Below, piece after piece: positions 45,466 to 53,999 of a DNA stretch of 64,000 nucleotides. How positions within the stretch are numbered: the stretch's first letter is position 1; every line of letters starts with the position of its first letter. The position numbers and the translations under genes are program-made. Below the pieces are notes generated by a model, which searched no databases, was not told where the DNA came from, and saw nothing but the letters and a program-made list of their open reading frames with translations. Where the stretch lies: positions 174,939 through 238,938 of the forward strand of contig DUMZ01000007.1 of the NCBI GenBank assembly GCA_012839565.1. The letters run 5' to 3'. The DNA is from Anaerolineaceae bacterium. Lineage in GTDB: Bacteria; Chloroflexota; Anaerolineae; Anaerolineales; Anaerolineaceae.

Positions 45466-46713
45466 TTAGGGCATTTTAAAATCGTAATGCCACAAATCTC
45501 CCGTGATGTTTTCAACAGTATTCAAGCCAGTTAACGCTATCCAGCTCTTACCCGGTTTCAAGGGGAACGGATTACCTTCCAGGTCATAGAAAGATATCGG
45601 TGACTCGTTATCGTTCGTTTTCCAAATGGCTTCGTAGGCCTGGCCATTCCTAAAGATAACCGCGCGTCTGCCTGCGGTGTTGCCCCAGACTTTGATATCA
45701 ATCAGTTGCGTTTCAATTTCCACATGCTCCACAAAAAGCATAATCACGTTTGAAAATGCCAGTTGTTCTTCTGTATTTCTGTCAACAAGCGGTATCATTT
45801 CATAGGTATAGGCATCTTCAATCCAGCGCAGATAGTTCCCACTGGCTTCGTCATATTCCCAATCGCCCTTGTTGTAGTAGTTAAAATGGAATTCCACTTT
45901 ACTGGCAGGCTTGCCACCAGCAGGTACCGCTTCACTGAATTTCATACCGTCCAGATTTGGTCTTGTGGCAGGGTCAATCCCGGCGTTCTGGAAATACTCC
46001 GTGATAGCTGCCGTATTGGCATAAAGCCGGGTTACATCACCGGAACCACGGTCGCAGATGCCCGGACAGGTTCCTTCCGGAAACAAGCGATCACCCATAA
46101 TGCGATAAATCTTAGGCATCACCTTGACCGGGTCACCACCGGAAAAAGCAATCACCGCGTTATACAGACTTGCGATTTCAGGGTCCACAATACGAATGGA
46201 GCGAATCGGCCACACATAATCGCTGTTCTCGCCATAATACAATGGCGCGAAGCGATTGGAACCACCGCCAATCCAGGTTTCGAACACGATATCCGCTGAC
46301 GATAAACCTCCGTGCGGGCGCCCATAGGCTGGGAAGTTTGGCACTTTAACCATTATCGGCAATCGTTTAAGAATGCTGGGGTCAGCTACTTTTAAACCGG
46401 TTAATGGATTGACATCTTCAGGGAAGTTCGTCGGCCCAACCGAGTAGACTGCTGGCTCAGTGGGAAGAACTTCTTGTGTGGGTGTTTCGGGCACGGGTGT
46501 TTCAGTGGCTTCTGGTGTTGGTTCTTCTGTTTTTTCTGGTTCTTCGGTTTCCTTTTGTTTGTCCAGGCTTTGTTGGGTCATCATTTCCGCAACCAGATTT
46601 GCCACTTCTGTTTGCTGGGCTTCCTCGGCGGACAGCCCGGATTGTATTCCGCATGCGCCTAATAATAACGCGCATGATAATAAGATAAGTAGAAAGTTTC
46701 GTCGCATTTTCAT
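45466..46713 (-). CDS. DUF3048 domain lipoprotein, paralogue 1
   Basis: A 415-residue lipoprotein: lipobox LLGAC, then a Glu/Thr/Pro-rich stalk to about residue 90. The DUF3048 domain begins NPLTGLKVADPSILKRLPIMVKVPNFPAYGRPHGGLSSADIVFETW. The C-terminal half contains FRNGQAYEAIWK and FPLKPGKSWIAL. Relatives include YerB-like proteins; the biochemical role is unknown. It is paralogous to 50449-51669, about 3.7 kb away on the same strand: NPLTGL, 'RPI/LPIxVK', CPGICxxG/ET and LKPGKSWI are shared. Confidence 0.87.
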   Translation of the reverse strand: MKMRRNFLLILLSCALLLGACGIQSGLSAEEAQQTEVANLVAEMMTQQSLDKQKETEEPEKTEEPTPEATETPVPETPTQEVLPTEPAVYSVGPTNFPEDVNPLTGLKVADPSILKRLPIMVKVPNFPAYGRPHGGLSSADIVFETWIGGGSNRFAPLYYGENSDYVWPIRSIRIVDPEIASLYNAVIAFSGGDPVKVMPKIYRIMGDRLFPEGTCPGICDRGSGDVTRLYANTAAITEYFQNAGIDPATRPNLDGMKFSEAVPAGGKPASKVEFHFNYYNKGDWEYDEASGNYLRWIEDAYTYEMIPLVDRNTEEQLAFSNVIMLFVEHVEIETQLIDIKVWGNTAGRRAVIFRNGQAYEAIWKTNDNESPISFYDLEGNPFPLKPGKSWIALTGLNTVENITGDLWHYDFKMP

Positions 46714-46763
46714 CGCTATACTCCTTATCTTTCTATTTTACCTTCTATTTTAAAAAGCGTGGT

Positions 46764-47732
46764 TTAGCTTAACCGTTGCAAGCCACCGAGCAGTGCCCGG
46801 ATATGCTCCGCGCGCGTGCCACAACAACCTCCGATGGCGCGAACACCAAACGCTTCCACATAGCCCAAGAGCGTTTTGGCAAATTCTTTTGGTCCAACAG
46901 GATAAACCAACGCGCCATCCACCTTTTGGGGAATGCCCGCGTTTGGGATAGCTGCTATCGGCTTAGTGCTATGCTCGCTTAAATAGGCGATGGGCGCGCG
47001 CATTTGCTCAGGACCTTCGCCACAGTTGAGTCCGATAACATCCACCGGTAAACTTTCAAAGACCGCCAAAACCGCCTGGATATCCGCACCACATACCATT
47101 TTCCCATGTGCGTCCAGACTTACCTGAGCCTGGAGCGGCACTCTTAAAGCTTCCAGGGCAAAAGCCTGCTGAATACCTGCCACCGCGGCCTTGAGTTCTT
47201 CAAGGTCAATGACTGTCTCAAGCAAAAGCAAATCAACATCGCCTTGCAACAAACCCCGCGCTTGCTGGCAATAAACGTCAGCAATGTCTTCGTAAGTTTG
47301 CTCATTCCTAACAGCATCCACACCGGCAAGGAAAACGCCACTGGGACCCATCGAACCCGCAACAAAACGCTGTTTGCCATCGTGGCTAAATTTGTCGATT
47401 TCATCACGGGCGATACGCGCGGCAATGGTATTGATTTCATCAGTTTTATGCGCCAAACCATATTTCGCCAGAGCAATTCGATTGGCTTGAAAGGTGTTTG
47501 TTTGAAGAACATCCACCCCAGCTGCCAAAAATTGCCGGTGAACTTCAGCGACAAGATTTGGCGCGCTAAGCACAAGCGACTCATACGAACTTGGCGTTTT
47601 CACCATGTCACAGTCGGATGTGGTCAATAACAGAGCCTGCAAATTTGTCGCCATCGCGCCATCAAAGACAAGCACACGCTCTTGAAGAGCGTCCAGGTAA
47701 GCGGTTTTGGTCTTTGGTACTTCAGGTCTCAT
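46764..47732 (-). CDS. Homocysteine S-methyltransferase domain protein
   Basis: A 322-residue stand-alone homocysteine-binding (MetH N-terminal / BHMT-type) barrel. FDGAMATNLQ starts the domain. The zinc cysteines are in IGLNCGEGPEQM and IGGCCGTRAEH. QTNTFQANRIALAKYGL and GSMGPSG match the family. It lacks the folate and cobalamin domains, so the methyl donor may be S-methylmethionine or a partner protein. Start ATG 47732 (MRPEVPKTK) rather than 47795: TAGAAT lies 5 nt before it, suggesting a leaderless message. Confidence 0.86.
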   Translation of the reverse strand: MRPEVPKTKTAYLDALQERVLVFDGAMATNLQALLLTTSDCDMVKTPSSYESLVLSAPNLVAEVHRQFLAAGVDVLQTNTFQANRIALAKYGLAHKTDEINTIAARIARDEIDKFSHDGKQRFVAGSMGPSGVFLAGVDAVRNEQTYEDIADVYCQQARGLLQGDVDLLLLETVIDLEELKAAVAGIQQAFALEALRVPLQAQVSLDAHGKMVCGADIQAVLAVFESLPVDVIGLNCGEGPEQMRAPIAYLSEHSTKPIAAIPNAGIPQKVDGALVYPVGPKEFAKTLLGYVEAFGVRAIGGCCGTRAEHIRALLGGLQRLS

Positions 47733-47918
47733 GGTCGATTCTACAGAAAACAGTTTTGTTATTAAAAGTCTACCAAAGGGATTATTGATGGTCAAACAAT
47801 ATTCAGTTCTGAATTATTGTATTAAAGCGCGGTTTTCATTTCTCCTGCCGGCGTCTCGCCATGCAAGATTGATATCCCATTGATATTCCCACGAACACCA
47901 CTAATCTGTCAAAACCCA
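47733..47918. repeat. Gap with one GGCGTCTCGCC repeat copy
   Basis: The core GGCGTCTCGCC lies at 47850-47860 within CTGCCGGCGTCTCGCCATGCAA. The rest of this short gap shows nothing else beyond the divergent promoters. Confidence 0.6.
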
Positions 47919-47978
47919 TTGACATAAGCTCCCACTACCGTATAATATGAACTTATGAACACCTGCTCATAACTTCAT
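47919..47978 (+). promoter_or_regulatory. Strong promoter with ArsR/SmtB-type operator
   Basis: TTGACA (47919-47924), 16-bp spacer, TATAAT (47941-47946). Immediately downstream is the inverted repeat ATGAACTTATGA - 8 bp - TCATAACTTCAT (47947-47978), 11 of 12 positions matching. It resembles the 'ATGAAC..GTTCAT' operators of metal-sensing ArsR/SmtB repressors and covers the transcription start, as expected for metal-released repression of the following two genes. Confidence 0.75.
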
Positions 47979-48009
47979 GCACGCACATCAACAGAAAGTG
48001 GCAAATAAT

Positions 48010-48348
48010 ATGAAAACTGAGATACCAAACAAGCCCATAAACCTTCTACCCCCTGACGATGAAAACATCAAGCGTATGGCGGAAACTTTCAAAGGCCTGG
48101 CAGACCCAACCCGCTTAAAGTTGATTGACTTGCTCCTGAAAGGCGAGCGTTGCGTAAACGATTTAGCCGAAGCGACCCAAACCAGCCAAAGTGCTGTTTC
48201 GCATCAGTTGAGACTCTTGCGCAATTTACGTTTTGTATCTTCCCGACGCGATGGTCAACAGGTTTTTTACCGCATCAACGACGAACACATCGGCGAACTT
48301 TTCAAACTTGCATTAGACCATGCCTTGCACATGCACGAAAGGATTTAA
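48010..48348 (+). CDS. ArsR/SmtB-family metal-responsive repressor
   Basis: A 112-residue winged-helix repressor. The core RMAETFKGLADPTRLKLIDLLLKGERCVNDLAEATQTSQSAVSHQLRLLRNLRFVSSRRDGQQVFYRIND is the classic ArsR fold. The ELCVC motif region reads GERCVNDL, keeping one Cys (alpha-3 type). The C-terminal helix DEHIGELFKLALDHALHMHE carries the D, H and H expected of an SmtB/CzrA alpha-5 zinc site. Zinc or cadmium sensing is inferred. I choose ATG 48010 over 47977, which lies inside the operator. The stop overlaps the ATPase start. Confidence 0.9.
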   Translation: MKTEIPNKPINLLPPDDENIKRMAETFKGLADPTRLKLIDLLLKGERCVNDLAEATQTSQSAVSHQLRLLRNLRFVSSRRDGQQVFYRINDEHIGELFKLALDHALHMHERI

Positions 48349-50402
48349 TGAGCGAACACCACCATCATCAATCAAGCAGTTGTGGCTGTAGTGGCGACAC
48401 CTGTGGGCTTATGGTTACTCCCGACCCCGAAGGCGTAAAACACAACAAAATCTTGGATTTCAAAGGCTTTTGGCAACATTTTTGGCAAATGCCGGAACTA
48501 AAACTTGTCATTCATGGCATCCTGCTCCTGGCGATTAGCCTGTTTCTGCCCCGATTTGGCGTGTCACACCGCTGGACCATCATCATTCAACTGCTCATCT
48601 TGCCTGTTGCCGGCTGGTTTGTGCTTAGTCATGGCTTCAAGAGCCTGTTCATCAGGCGTAAGCTGAACATGGACGTGCTGATGTCACTGGCACTGATTGG
48701 CGCGGTCTTAATTGGCGAAGGCACTGAAGCCTTAATCCTGCTCATTCTTTTCACGCTTTCTGAAGCAATTGAAGGCTACACCAGTGCCAGCGCACGCAAA
48801 GTTCTGACCGAATTTGCCGACCTGGCACCCAAAGAAGCCTTGCGCCTGACAAACGGCGAAGAGAGCCTGGTACCGGTTGAAGAGCTAAAAATTGGCGACC
48901 GCATCATCGTTCGAGCTGGCGACCGCCTGCCCATGGATGGCATTATCATCAGCGGAGAAAGCGAACTAAACCAGGCTGCCATTACCGGCGAAAGTGCCTG
49001 GATTTCCAAACAAGCCGGCGACGAAGTGCTCTCGGGCACCATCAATGGCAGCGGGCTATTGGAAGTCGAAGTCACCCGCCTGGTTGAAGACACCACTATG
49101 CAGCGCATCATTCGCCTGGTGACCGAAGCCCAAGCCAGCAAAGCCAAACAAGAAAAATTCATCGACAAATTCGCCAGTATCTACACCCCCATCGTCATGC
49201 TTATCGCCATTCTCGTGGTGGTCATCCCAACGGTTTTCTTTAAACAAGCGTTGTGGAACACAGCCCACGCCTATGGTTGGTTGCATCGTGGGCTTTCCTT
49301 GCTGATGATCGGCTGCCCTTGCGCGTTGGTTATCAGCACACCGGTAACCATTATCTCCGGCTTAACCCGTGCGGCGCGTTCCGGCGTCATTTTCAAAGGT
49401 GGCGTTTATTTGGAAGGACTTTCCAAAGTCAAAGCCATGGCATTCGACAAAACCGGCACCTTAACCCGCGGTGAACCCAAGGTAGAGTTGGTCAAAGCCG
49501 TTGATTGCGAAAACAGCGATGAACCCTGCGAGCCCTGCGACAATCTGCTGGCACTGGCCAGCGCTTTGGAAGAACGCAGTCATCATCCCCTGAGCAGTGC
49601 CATTTTGGAACACGCTGAAGACCGTGGCGTGCGCGGTAAAATCGCGCCCGCTGAAGACCTAAAAGTGCTGGCTGGACGTGGACAGGAAGGCACGGTGAAT
49701 GGCAAAAAAGCAACGGTTGGCAGTTTACCCCTCTTTCTCGCGGAACACAGAACGCCCGCCAAACTTGTGGACGAAACACGCCAGGCTGAAGCCGACGGAC
49801 AAACAACCGTTTTGGTTTGCGACGGCGACTCGGTACGGGGCTACCTGAGCCTGAGAGACCAGTCCCGTCCCGAAGCCACCGAGGTGCTAAACGCCCTGCA
49901 AGACCTGAACGTGCATACCGTTATGCTCACCGGCGATAACGCTGGCGCGGCGCAAAATATCGCCAGCCAACTGGGAATTCATGAAGTCAAATCATCTCTT
50001 TTACCCCACGAAAAACTTGACGCGCTTGAACTTTTGCAAGAGACTTTTGGCACGGTAGCTATGGTCGGCGATGGCATCAATGACGGCCCCGCCCTGGCAC
50101 GTGCGGATATCGGTGTGGCCATGGGGGGCGCGGCGAGTGCTCAGATTCTGGAAACAGCCGACGTCGTTCTGATGAACAATGACCTGAAACGCTTGCCCTT
50201 TGCCTTGCGCCTTTCGCGTTTCACTAACAGGCTCATTCGCCAAAATATCTTAGTCAGCCTGGGTGTAAAATTCGCGGTGGCGATCCTGGCCATCTTGGGA
50301 TTAACGCCATTATGGGTAGCGGTGCTGGCCGATATCGGCATCGCCCTGGCGGTAACCTTGAACGGTTTGCGCGCGACAAGCTTTGAAAAAGAAACTATTT
50401 AG
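48348..50402 (+). CDS. Zn/Cd/Pb-type P1B heavy-metal translocating ATPase
   Basis: A 684-residue metal-efflux ATPase. Key sites: the membrane metal motif C323-P-C325 in IGCPCALVISTPV (the ALVISTPV form fits zinc/cadmium pumps), the phosphorylation site Asp367-KTGTLT, the HP locus ERSHHPLSSA and the hinge GDGINDGPALARADIGVAMG. The usual N-terminal HMA domain is absent. Instead the protein starts MSEHHHHQSSSCGCSGDTC, a His/Cys cluster that could bind metal. ATG 48348 overlaps the repressor stop (TAATG); the track's longer frame is an overlap artefact. Controlled by the operator at 47947. Confidence 0.93.
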   Translation: MSEHHHHQSSSCGCSGDTCGLMVTPDPEGVKHNKILDFKGFWQHFWQMPELKLVIHGILLLAISLFLPRFGVSHRWTIIIQLLILPVAGWFVLSHGFKSLFIRRKLNMDVLMSLALIGAVLIGEGTEALILLILFTLSEAIEGYTSASARKVLTEFADLAPKEALRLTNGEESLVPVEELKIGDRIIVRAGDRLPMDGIIISGESELNQAAITGESAWISKQAGDEVLSGTINGSGLLEVEVTRLVEDTTMQRIIRLVTEAQASKAKQEKFIDKFASIYTPIVMLIAILVVVIPTVFFKQALWNTAHAYGWLHRGLSLLMIGCPCALVISTPVTIISGLTRAARSGVIFKGGVYLEGLSKVKAMAFDKTGTLTRGEPKVELVKAVDCENSDEPCEPCDNLLALASALEERSHHPLSSAILEHAEDRGVRGKIAPAEDLKVLAGRGQEGTVNGKKATVGSLPLFLAEHRTPAKLVDETRQAEADGQTTVLVCDGDSVRGYLSLRDQSRPEATEVLNALQDLNVHTVMLTGDNAGAAQNIASQLGIHEVKSSLLPHEKLDALELLQETFGTVAMVGDGINDGPALARADIGVAMGGAASAQILETADVVLMNNDLKRLPFALRLSRFTNRLIRQNILVSLGVKFAVAILAILGLTPLWVAVLADIGIALAVTLNGLRATSFEKETI

Positions 50403-50430
50403 CTAAAAACCATCAGGAACGATAAAAGAT

Positions 50431-50450
50431 AAAGCGCCGAGAAGCGCTTT
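50431..50450. terminator. Terminator of the metal-ATPase operon
   Basis: AAAGCGC-CGAGAA-GCGCTTT followed by ATTTTAT. Its right edge reaches the stop codon of the convergent DUF3048 gene. Confidence 0.7.
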
Positions 50451-51669
50451 ATTTTATGATGAACTGCATATCCCACGCTCCATCATCAAGTCGCTCAAGA
50501 CGACTGTCGAGAGTGGATAAGGTAATCCAGCTTTTGCCTGGTTTTAGCTGGAACGGCTCTCCGTCCAAATCGTAAAAAAGGAAGGGCTGGTCATAATCCG
50601 CGGCACTCCAGCGAATGTGATACAAATAGCCATCTCGCAACAACAAACCACGTTGCTCGGTATTGCCATCTTTAAAATTGATGTCGTAAAAAGCATCCCG
50701 GTAATTGACATAGTTTGTGAACAAAAAGATAACGTTTTCAAACGCGATGGGTTCACCCGTGCCCCGGTCTTCGCTTTTCGTCAGTGTATAGCGACCAGAT
50801 TCAAGCTTGTGGTCTTGCCAAAGCTGATAATTGCCTTGCTCTTCGTCGAAACGCCAGTCCAAAACTGAGAAATCAGCATACATATAACTGAACCTGAGTG
50901 CCTGGTCGTTTGAGTTCGGAGCTGTCTCTGAAAATGCCAGACCAAACAAGCTGGGTGTAAAATTCGAAGCTGATTCTTTTTCAAGAAACGCGCGAATGGC
51001 GCTGGTATCAACAAAAGTATTGCCCCCCTGTGCCTGCGTTTCCGTGCAAATGCCCGGACATGGTGCGAAACCCCGCATGGTATAGCGGTGTGGAAGAAAA
51101 TCCTCCAAAACGCTCTCAGAAACGCTATCCGCGCTGGCAAGGACCAAATTCCCTTGCATATGTTCGGTAAGGCGCGCATCAACCACACGCCCCGGCCCCA
51201 AAGGTCCTACGTGCTCGTGGTCATCACCATAATAAAGTGCCACCAGATGGTTCGTTTGCGCGCCGATAAAATACTCAAAAACCATGTCAGCCTTGTTTAA
51301 GCCATCCGCAGGTCGTAAATTCCCCGGCCAGTTGGCAATTTTCACCAGTATCGGGCGTTCGCGGAGCAAAGCCGGCTTATCGACATACAAACCTGTGAGC
51401 GGGTTTACAAAACCATGCGTGCTTTGGATAAAATCAGATTTAGGCGTGCTGCTCGCCACTGGCCACGGCGTCGCCGAAGGCACTGGCGTTGGCGTGGCAT
51501 GCTCCGCCAGACGAGTTGCCATCTCTGCGGTTTTCACTACCGGTGTGTTCACACCGTTAAAAACAGGTGTCAGCATCGGCGGTGTGTTTTGACACGCGCT
51601 CAAAACGACACTCATTATTGAAATAATCAGCAGAAGCGTTTTAGCCTTGCAGAATCGGCGCTTATTCAT
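50449..51669 (-). CDS. DUF3048 domain lipoprotein, paralogue 2
   Basis: A 406-residue lipoprotein with lipobox VLSAC (about Cys26), a Thr/Pro stalk containing 'TPTPVPSATP', then DUF3048 from NPLTGLYVDKPALLRERPILVKIANWPGNLRPADGLNKADMVFEYF. CPGICTET and FQLKPGKSWITL match paralogue 1 at 45466. ATG 51669 has TAGAAT exactly 6 nt upstream, located inside the end of the SDR gene, and no Shine-Dalgarno, so it may have a leaderless promoter as well as read-through from the SDR gene. Function unknown. Confidence 0.86.
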   Translation of the reverse strand: MNKRRFCKAKTLLLIISIMSVVLSACQNTPPMLTPVFNGVNTPVVKTAEMATRLAEHATPTPVPSATPWPVASSTPKSDFIQSTHGFVNPLTGLYVDKPALLRERPILVKIANWPGNLRPADGLNKADMVFEYFIGAQTNHLVALYYGDDHEHVGPLGPGRVVDARLTEHMQGNLVLASADSVSESVLEDFLPHRYTMRGFAPCPGICTETQAQGGNTFVDTSAIRAFLEKESASNFTPSLFGLAFSETAPNSNDQALRFSYMYADFSVLDWRFDEEQGNYQLWQDHKLESGRYTLTKSEDRGTGEPIAFENVIFLFTNYVNYRDAFYDINFKDGNTEQRGLLLRDGYLYHIRWSAADYDQPFLFYDLDGEPFQLKPGKSWITLSTLDSRLERLDDGAWDMQFIIK

Positions 51670-52495
51670 GCTCTGATTCTATCACGAGCCCGGCCCAATC
51701 ATGACTGGCGCGCCATAGATTCTTTTGCAGCCTTTTGTTCAACGCCATCGGAGCGGCCTTGGCCAATTTATAGCGTTCAAAATACTGCCCGGTTGTCGTG
51801 GCATATGCGGGATTTGTGGCTAAATTAAAAATCGTCTTCGCACCAGATGGCACTGAAGAGCCCCAGGAAACGGGCAAAATACGAATGACCTTGGTGCGAA
51901 TTACGCCAGGATGCACACTGTTCACCGTGATTTTTTTGCTCTCCAGATGGCGTGCCAGTTCAATCGTCCATGCCACGACAAGCAATTTCGAGCGGCAATA
52001 ACTCACCCAGCGCCAAAAGAAAGGGCTAAACTTCGGGTTTTTGATACTGTTCCAAACCAGCTTATGCCCAATGGAACTCACGTTGACAATACGCGCTTCG
52101 GGACTGGCTTCCAGCAAAGGCATCAACGCATGTGTCAGCAAAAAAGAAGATAGATAGTTCACCTGCAAAGTCAGTTCAAAACCATCTTGCGTAATAACCC
52201 TTTTGTCAGGATATAGCCCCGCATTGTTGATGAGAATATCAATTTGCTGATGCTCTTTTTTGATGGCTTCAGCCATCGCGCGCACATCGGCCAGCGACGC
52301 ATAATCAGCCTGATAGCTGTAATACTGCCCCTTGGGGTTTGCTTCCCGCAGTGCTGCAAGCGTATCCGCCAGTTTCTTTGGATTGCGCCCATGGATGAGC
52401 ACCGTCGCGCCAACTTTGGCAAACATCAGCGCGGTTTCTTTGCCCATGCCATCCGTCGCGCCAGTAATCAATACTGTTTTTTCGTAAAGTTCCAT
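51662..52495 (-). CDS. Short-chain dehydrogenase/reductase (retinol dehydrogenase-like)
   Basis: A 277-residue SDR with TGATDGMGKE (cofactor-binding glycines), NNAGLYPD, the catalytic Ser in VNVSSIGH and Tyr-x3-Lys in SYCRSK. The TGATDGxG form and the HP-G-VIRT segment (VHPGVIRTKV) resemble the retinol dehydrogenase / WWOX-like group. The substrate cannot be inferred. Its last 8 bp overlap the start of DUF3048 paralogue 2. Unrelated in detail to the FabG-like SDR at 4462. Confidence 0.85.
   Translation of the reverse strand: MELYEKTVLITGATDGMGKETALMFAKVGATVLIHGRNPKKLADTLAALREANPKGQYYSYQADYASLADVRAMAEAIKKEHQQIDILINNAGLYPDKRVITQDGFELTLQVNYLSSFLLTHALMPLLEASPEARIVNVSSIGHKLVWNSIKNPKFSPFFWRWVSYCRSKLLVVAWTIELARHLESKKITVNSVHPGVIRTKVIRILPVSWGSSVPSGAKTIFNLATNPAYATTTGQYFERYKLAKAAPMALNKRLQKNLWRASHDWAGLVIESEHE
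51670..51681 (-). promoter_or_regulatory. Leaderless-type promoter of DUF3048 paralogue 2
   Basis: TAGAAT (51681-51676, minus strand) with a 6-nt spacer to ATG 51669. It lies inside the upstream SDR coding region. Confidence 0.45.
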
Positions 52496-52640
52496 TTTTT
52501 CTCGCTTAGAGTCCTTCTCTTTTCATTCCTTCAAAAATTATAGACACATCATCCAAACACGTCAAATACAATAAAATTTTTTACCTAAAAAATAAACATG
52601 ATACCAAAACTTTGATAAAATTTAATCGGAAGGAAAACTT

Positions 52641-53996
52641 ATGGAAATTGTTATCGTCGGTGGAGGAAAATTAGGCAGCGCGCTTTGTCAGGATTTGGCG
52701 AACGAAGGTCACGAGATTGTCGTGATTGACCAAAACCAAGACAAAATCGATTCGCTGATTGAGAACATTGATATCCGTGGCGTGCAAGGTAACGGCTCCA
52801 CGATCGAAATCCAAAAGGAAGCTGATGTCCCTCGCGCGGACGTTTTCATCGCGGTTACTCCAAATGACGAAACCAATCTCATTGCCGCCACAACCGCCAA
52901 TCGCCTGGGTGCTAAGTTCACCATCGCGCGGGTGCGCAACCCTGAATACGCGCGTGATTTAAGCTTTTACCAAAAAGAACTTGGCATTGGCATGCTCATC
53001 AATCCCGACGCGGAAGCTGCCGCAGACATCACCCGCGCCTTTGACTACCCCGCCGCCCTAACCATTGAGCCTTTTGCAGGGGGTATGGTGGACATCGTGC
53101 AGATTAGGGTCAACCCCGGCTCTGCTATTAATGGACGCAACCTGGCAGAAATTCGTGCGGAAATTCCTGAGCTTTTGCTTTGTGCCATCGACCGTGATTT
53201 TGAAACGATTATCCCAAAAGGAAATACGACCCTGGAAGAACACGATACCATCCAAATGGTTGGCCGGCCTAAAGCTATTCATCAGTTTAGCCGCCTTTGT
53301 GGACACAAAAACGAACGCTGGCGTACGGCTTTGATTGTCGGTGGAAGTCGCATCGCCTATTATCTCATTCCCGATTTGCTAAAGCGTGGTGTCCGCGTTA
53401 AATTGATTGAATATGACGCTACCGTCGCTGAGCATTTCGCTATCAATTTTCCAGATGCAGAAATTATTATCGGCGACGGGACTGACCAAAAATTCCTGCG
53501 CCAAATGCACATTGCTAATCACGATGTTGCCATTGCCCTGCTAAACATTGATGAAGAAAACTTAATGCTCTCCCTTTACGCGCGTCAGCAAAATGTTCCA
53601 AAGACAATTACCAAGGTCAATCGGCGTGAACTGCTAAAACTCATCGACAAGGACCTTTTGGACACAATCGTCACTTCTCACATATCCAGCAATGACCGCA
53701 TCATCCATTACATTCGCTCACGCGAGAAAACTGTTTCAAGCAACCTTGAAACTTACGCCCGTTTGAACTCCGAGAACACTGAAGCACTTGAATTTATCGC
53801 CCACAAAAACGCCAAAATTTGTCGTGCGACAATCGCCGAACTTAAATTCAAGCCAAACATTCTTGTCGCACATATCATGCGCGGTATCCGTCGCATTATC
53901 CCTAGTGGTGCTGATCAAATTCGGGAAGGCGACCGTGTTTTAGTGGTTACGCTGGGGCATCGCATCGCGGAACTTGACGATATTTTGGAAGACTAA
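52641..53996 (+). CDS. trkA: Trk potassium uptake regulator TrkA
   Basis: A 451-residue cytoplasmic gating subunit with two RCK modules. The first nucleotide-binding site is IVGGGKLGSALCQDLANEGHEIVVID, the second LIVGGSRIAYYLIPDLLKRG. Each is followed by an RCK_C region (GMVDIVQIRVNPGSAINGRNL; ATIAELKFKPNILVAHIMRG). It binds NAD(H) or ATP and controls the TrkH channel encoded 3 nt downstream. GGAAGG lies 8 nt before ATG. Confidence 0.95.
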   Translation: MEIVIVGGGKLGSALCQDLANEGHEIVVIDQNQDKIDSLIENIDIRGVQGNGSTIEIQKEADVPRADVFIAVTPNDETNLIAATTANRLGAKFTIARVRNPEYARDLSFYQKELGIGMLINPDAEAAADITRAFDYPAALTIEPFAGGMVDIVQIRVNPGSAINGRNLAEIRAEIPELLLCAIDRDFETIIPKGNTTLEEHDTIQMVGRPKAIHQFSRLCGHKNERWRTALIVGGSRIAYYLIPDLLKRGVRVKLIEYDATVAEHFAINFPDAEIIIGDGTDQKFLRQMHIANHDVAIALLNIDEENLMLSLYARQQNVPKTITKVNRRELLKLIDKDLLDTIVTSHISSNDRIIHYIRSREKTVSSNLETYARLNSENTEALEFIAHKNAKICRATIAELKFKPNILVAHIMRGIRRIIPSGADQIREGDRVLVVTLGHRIAELDDILED

Positions 53997-53999
53997 ACG

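Noticed and set aside
48150-48347. N-terminal 66-residue extension of the metal ATPase in the ORF track
   Set aside because: It lies wholly inside the ArsR gene in another frame. ATG 48348 overlaps the ArsR stop and gives a sensible start.
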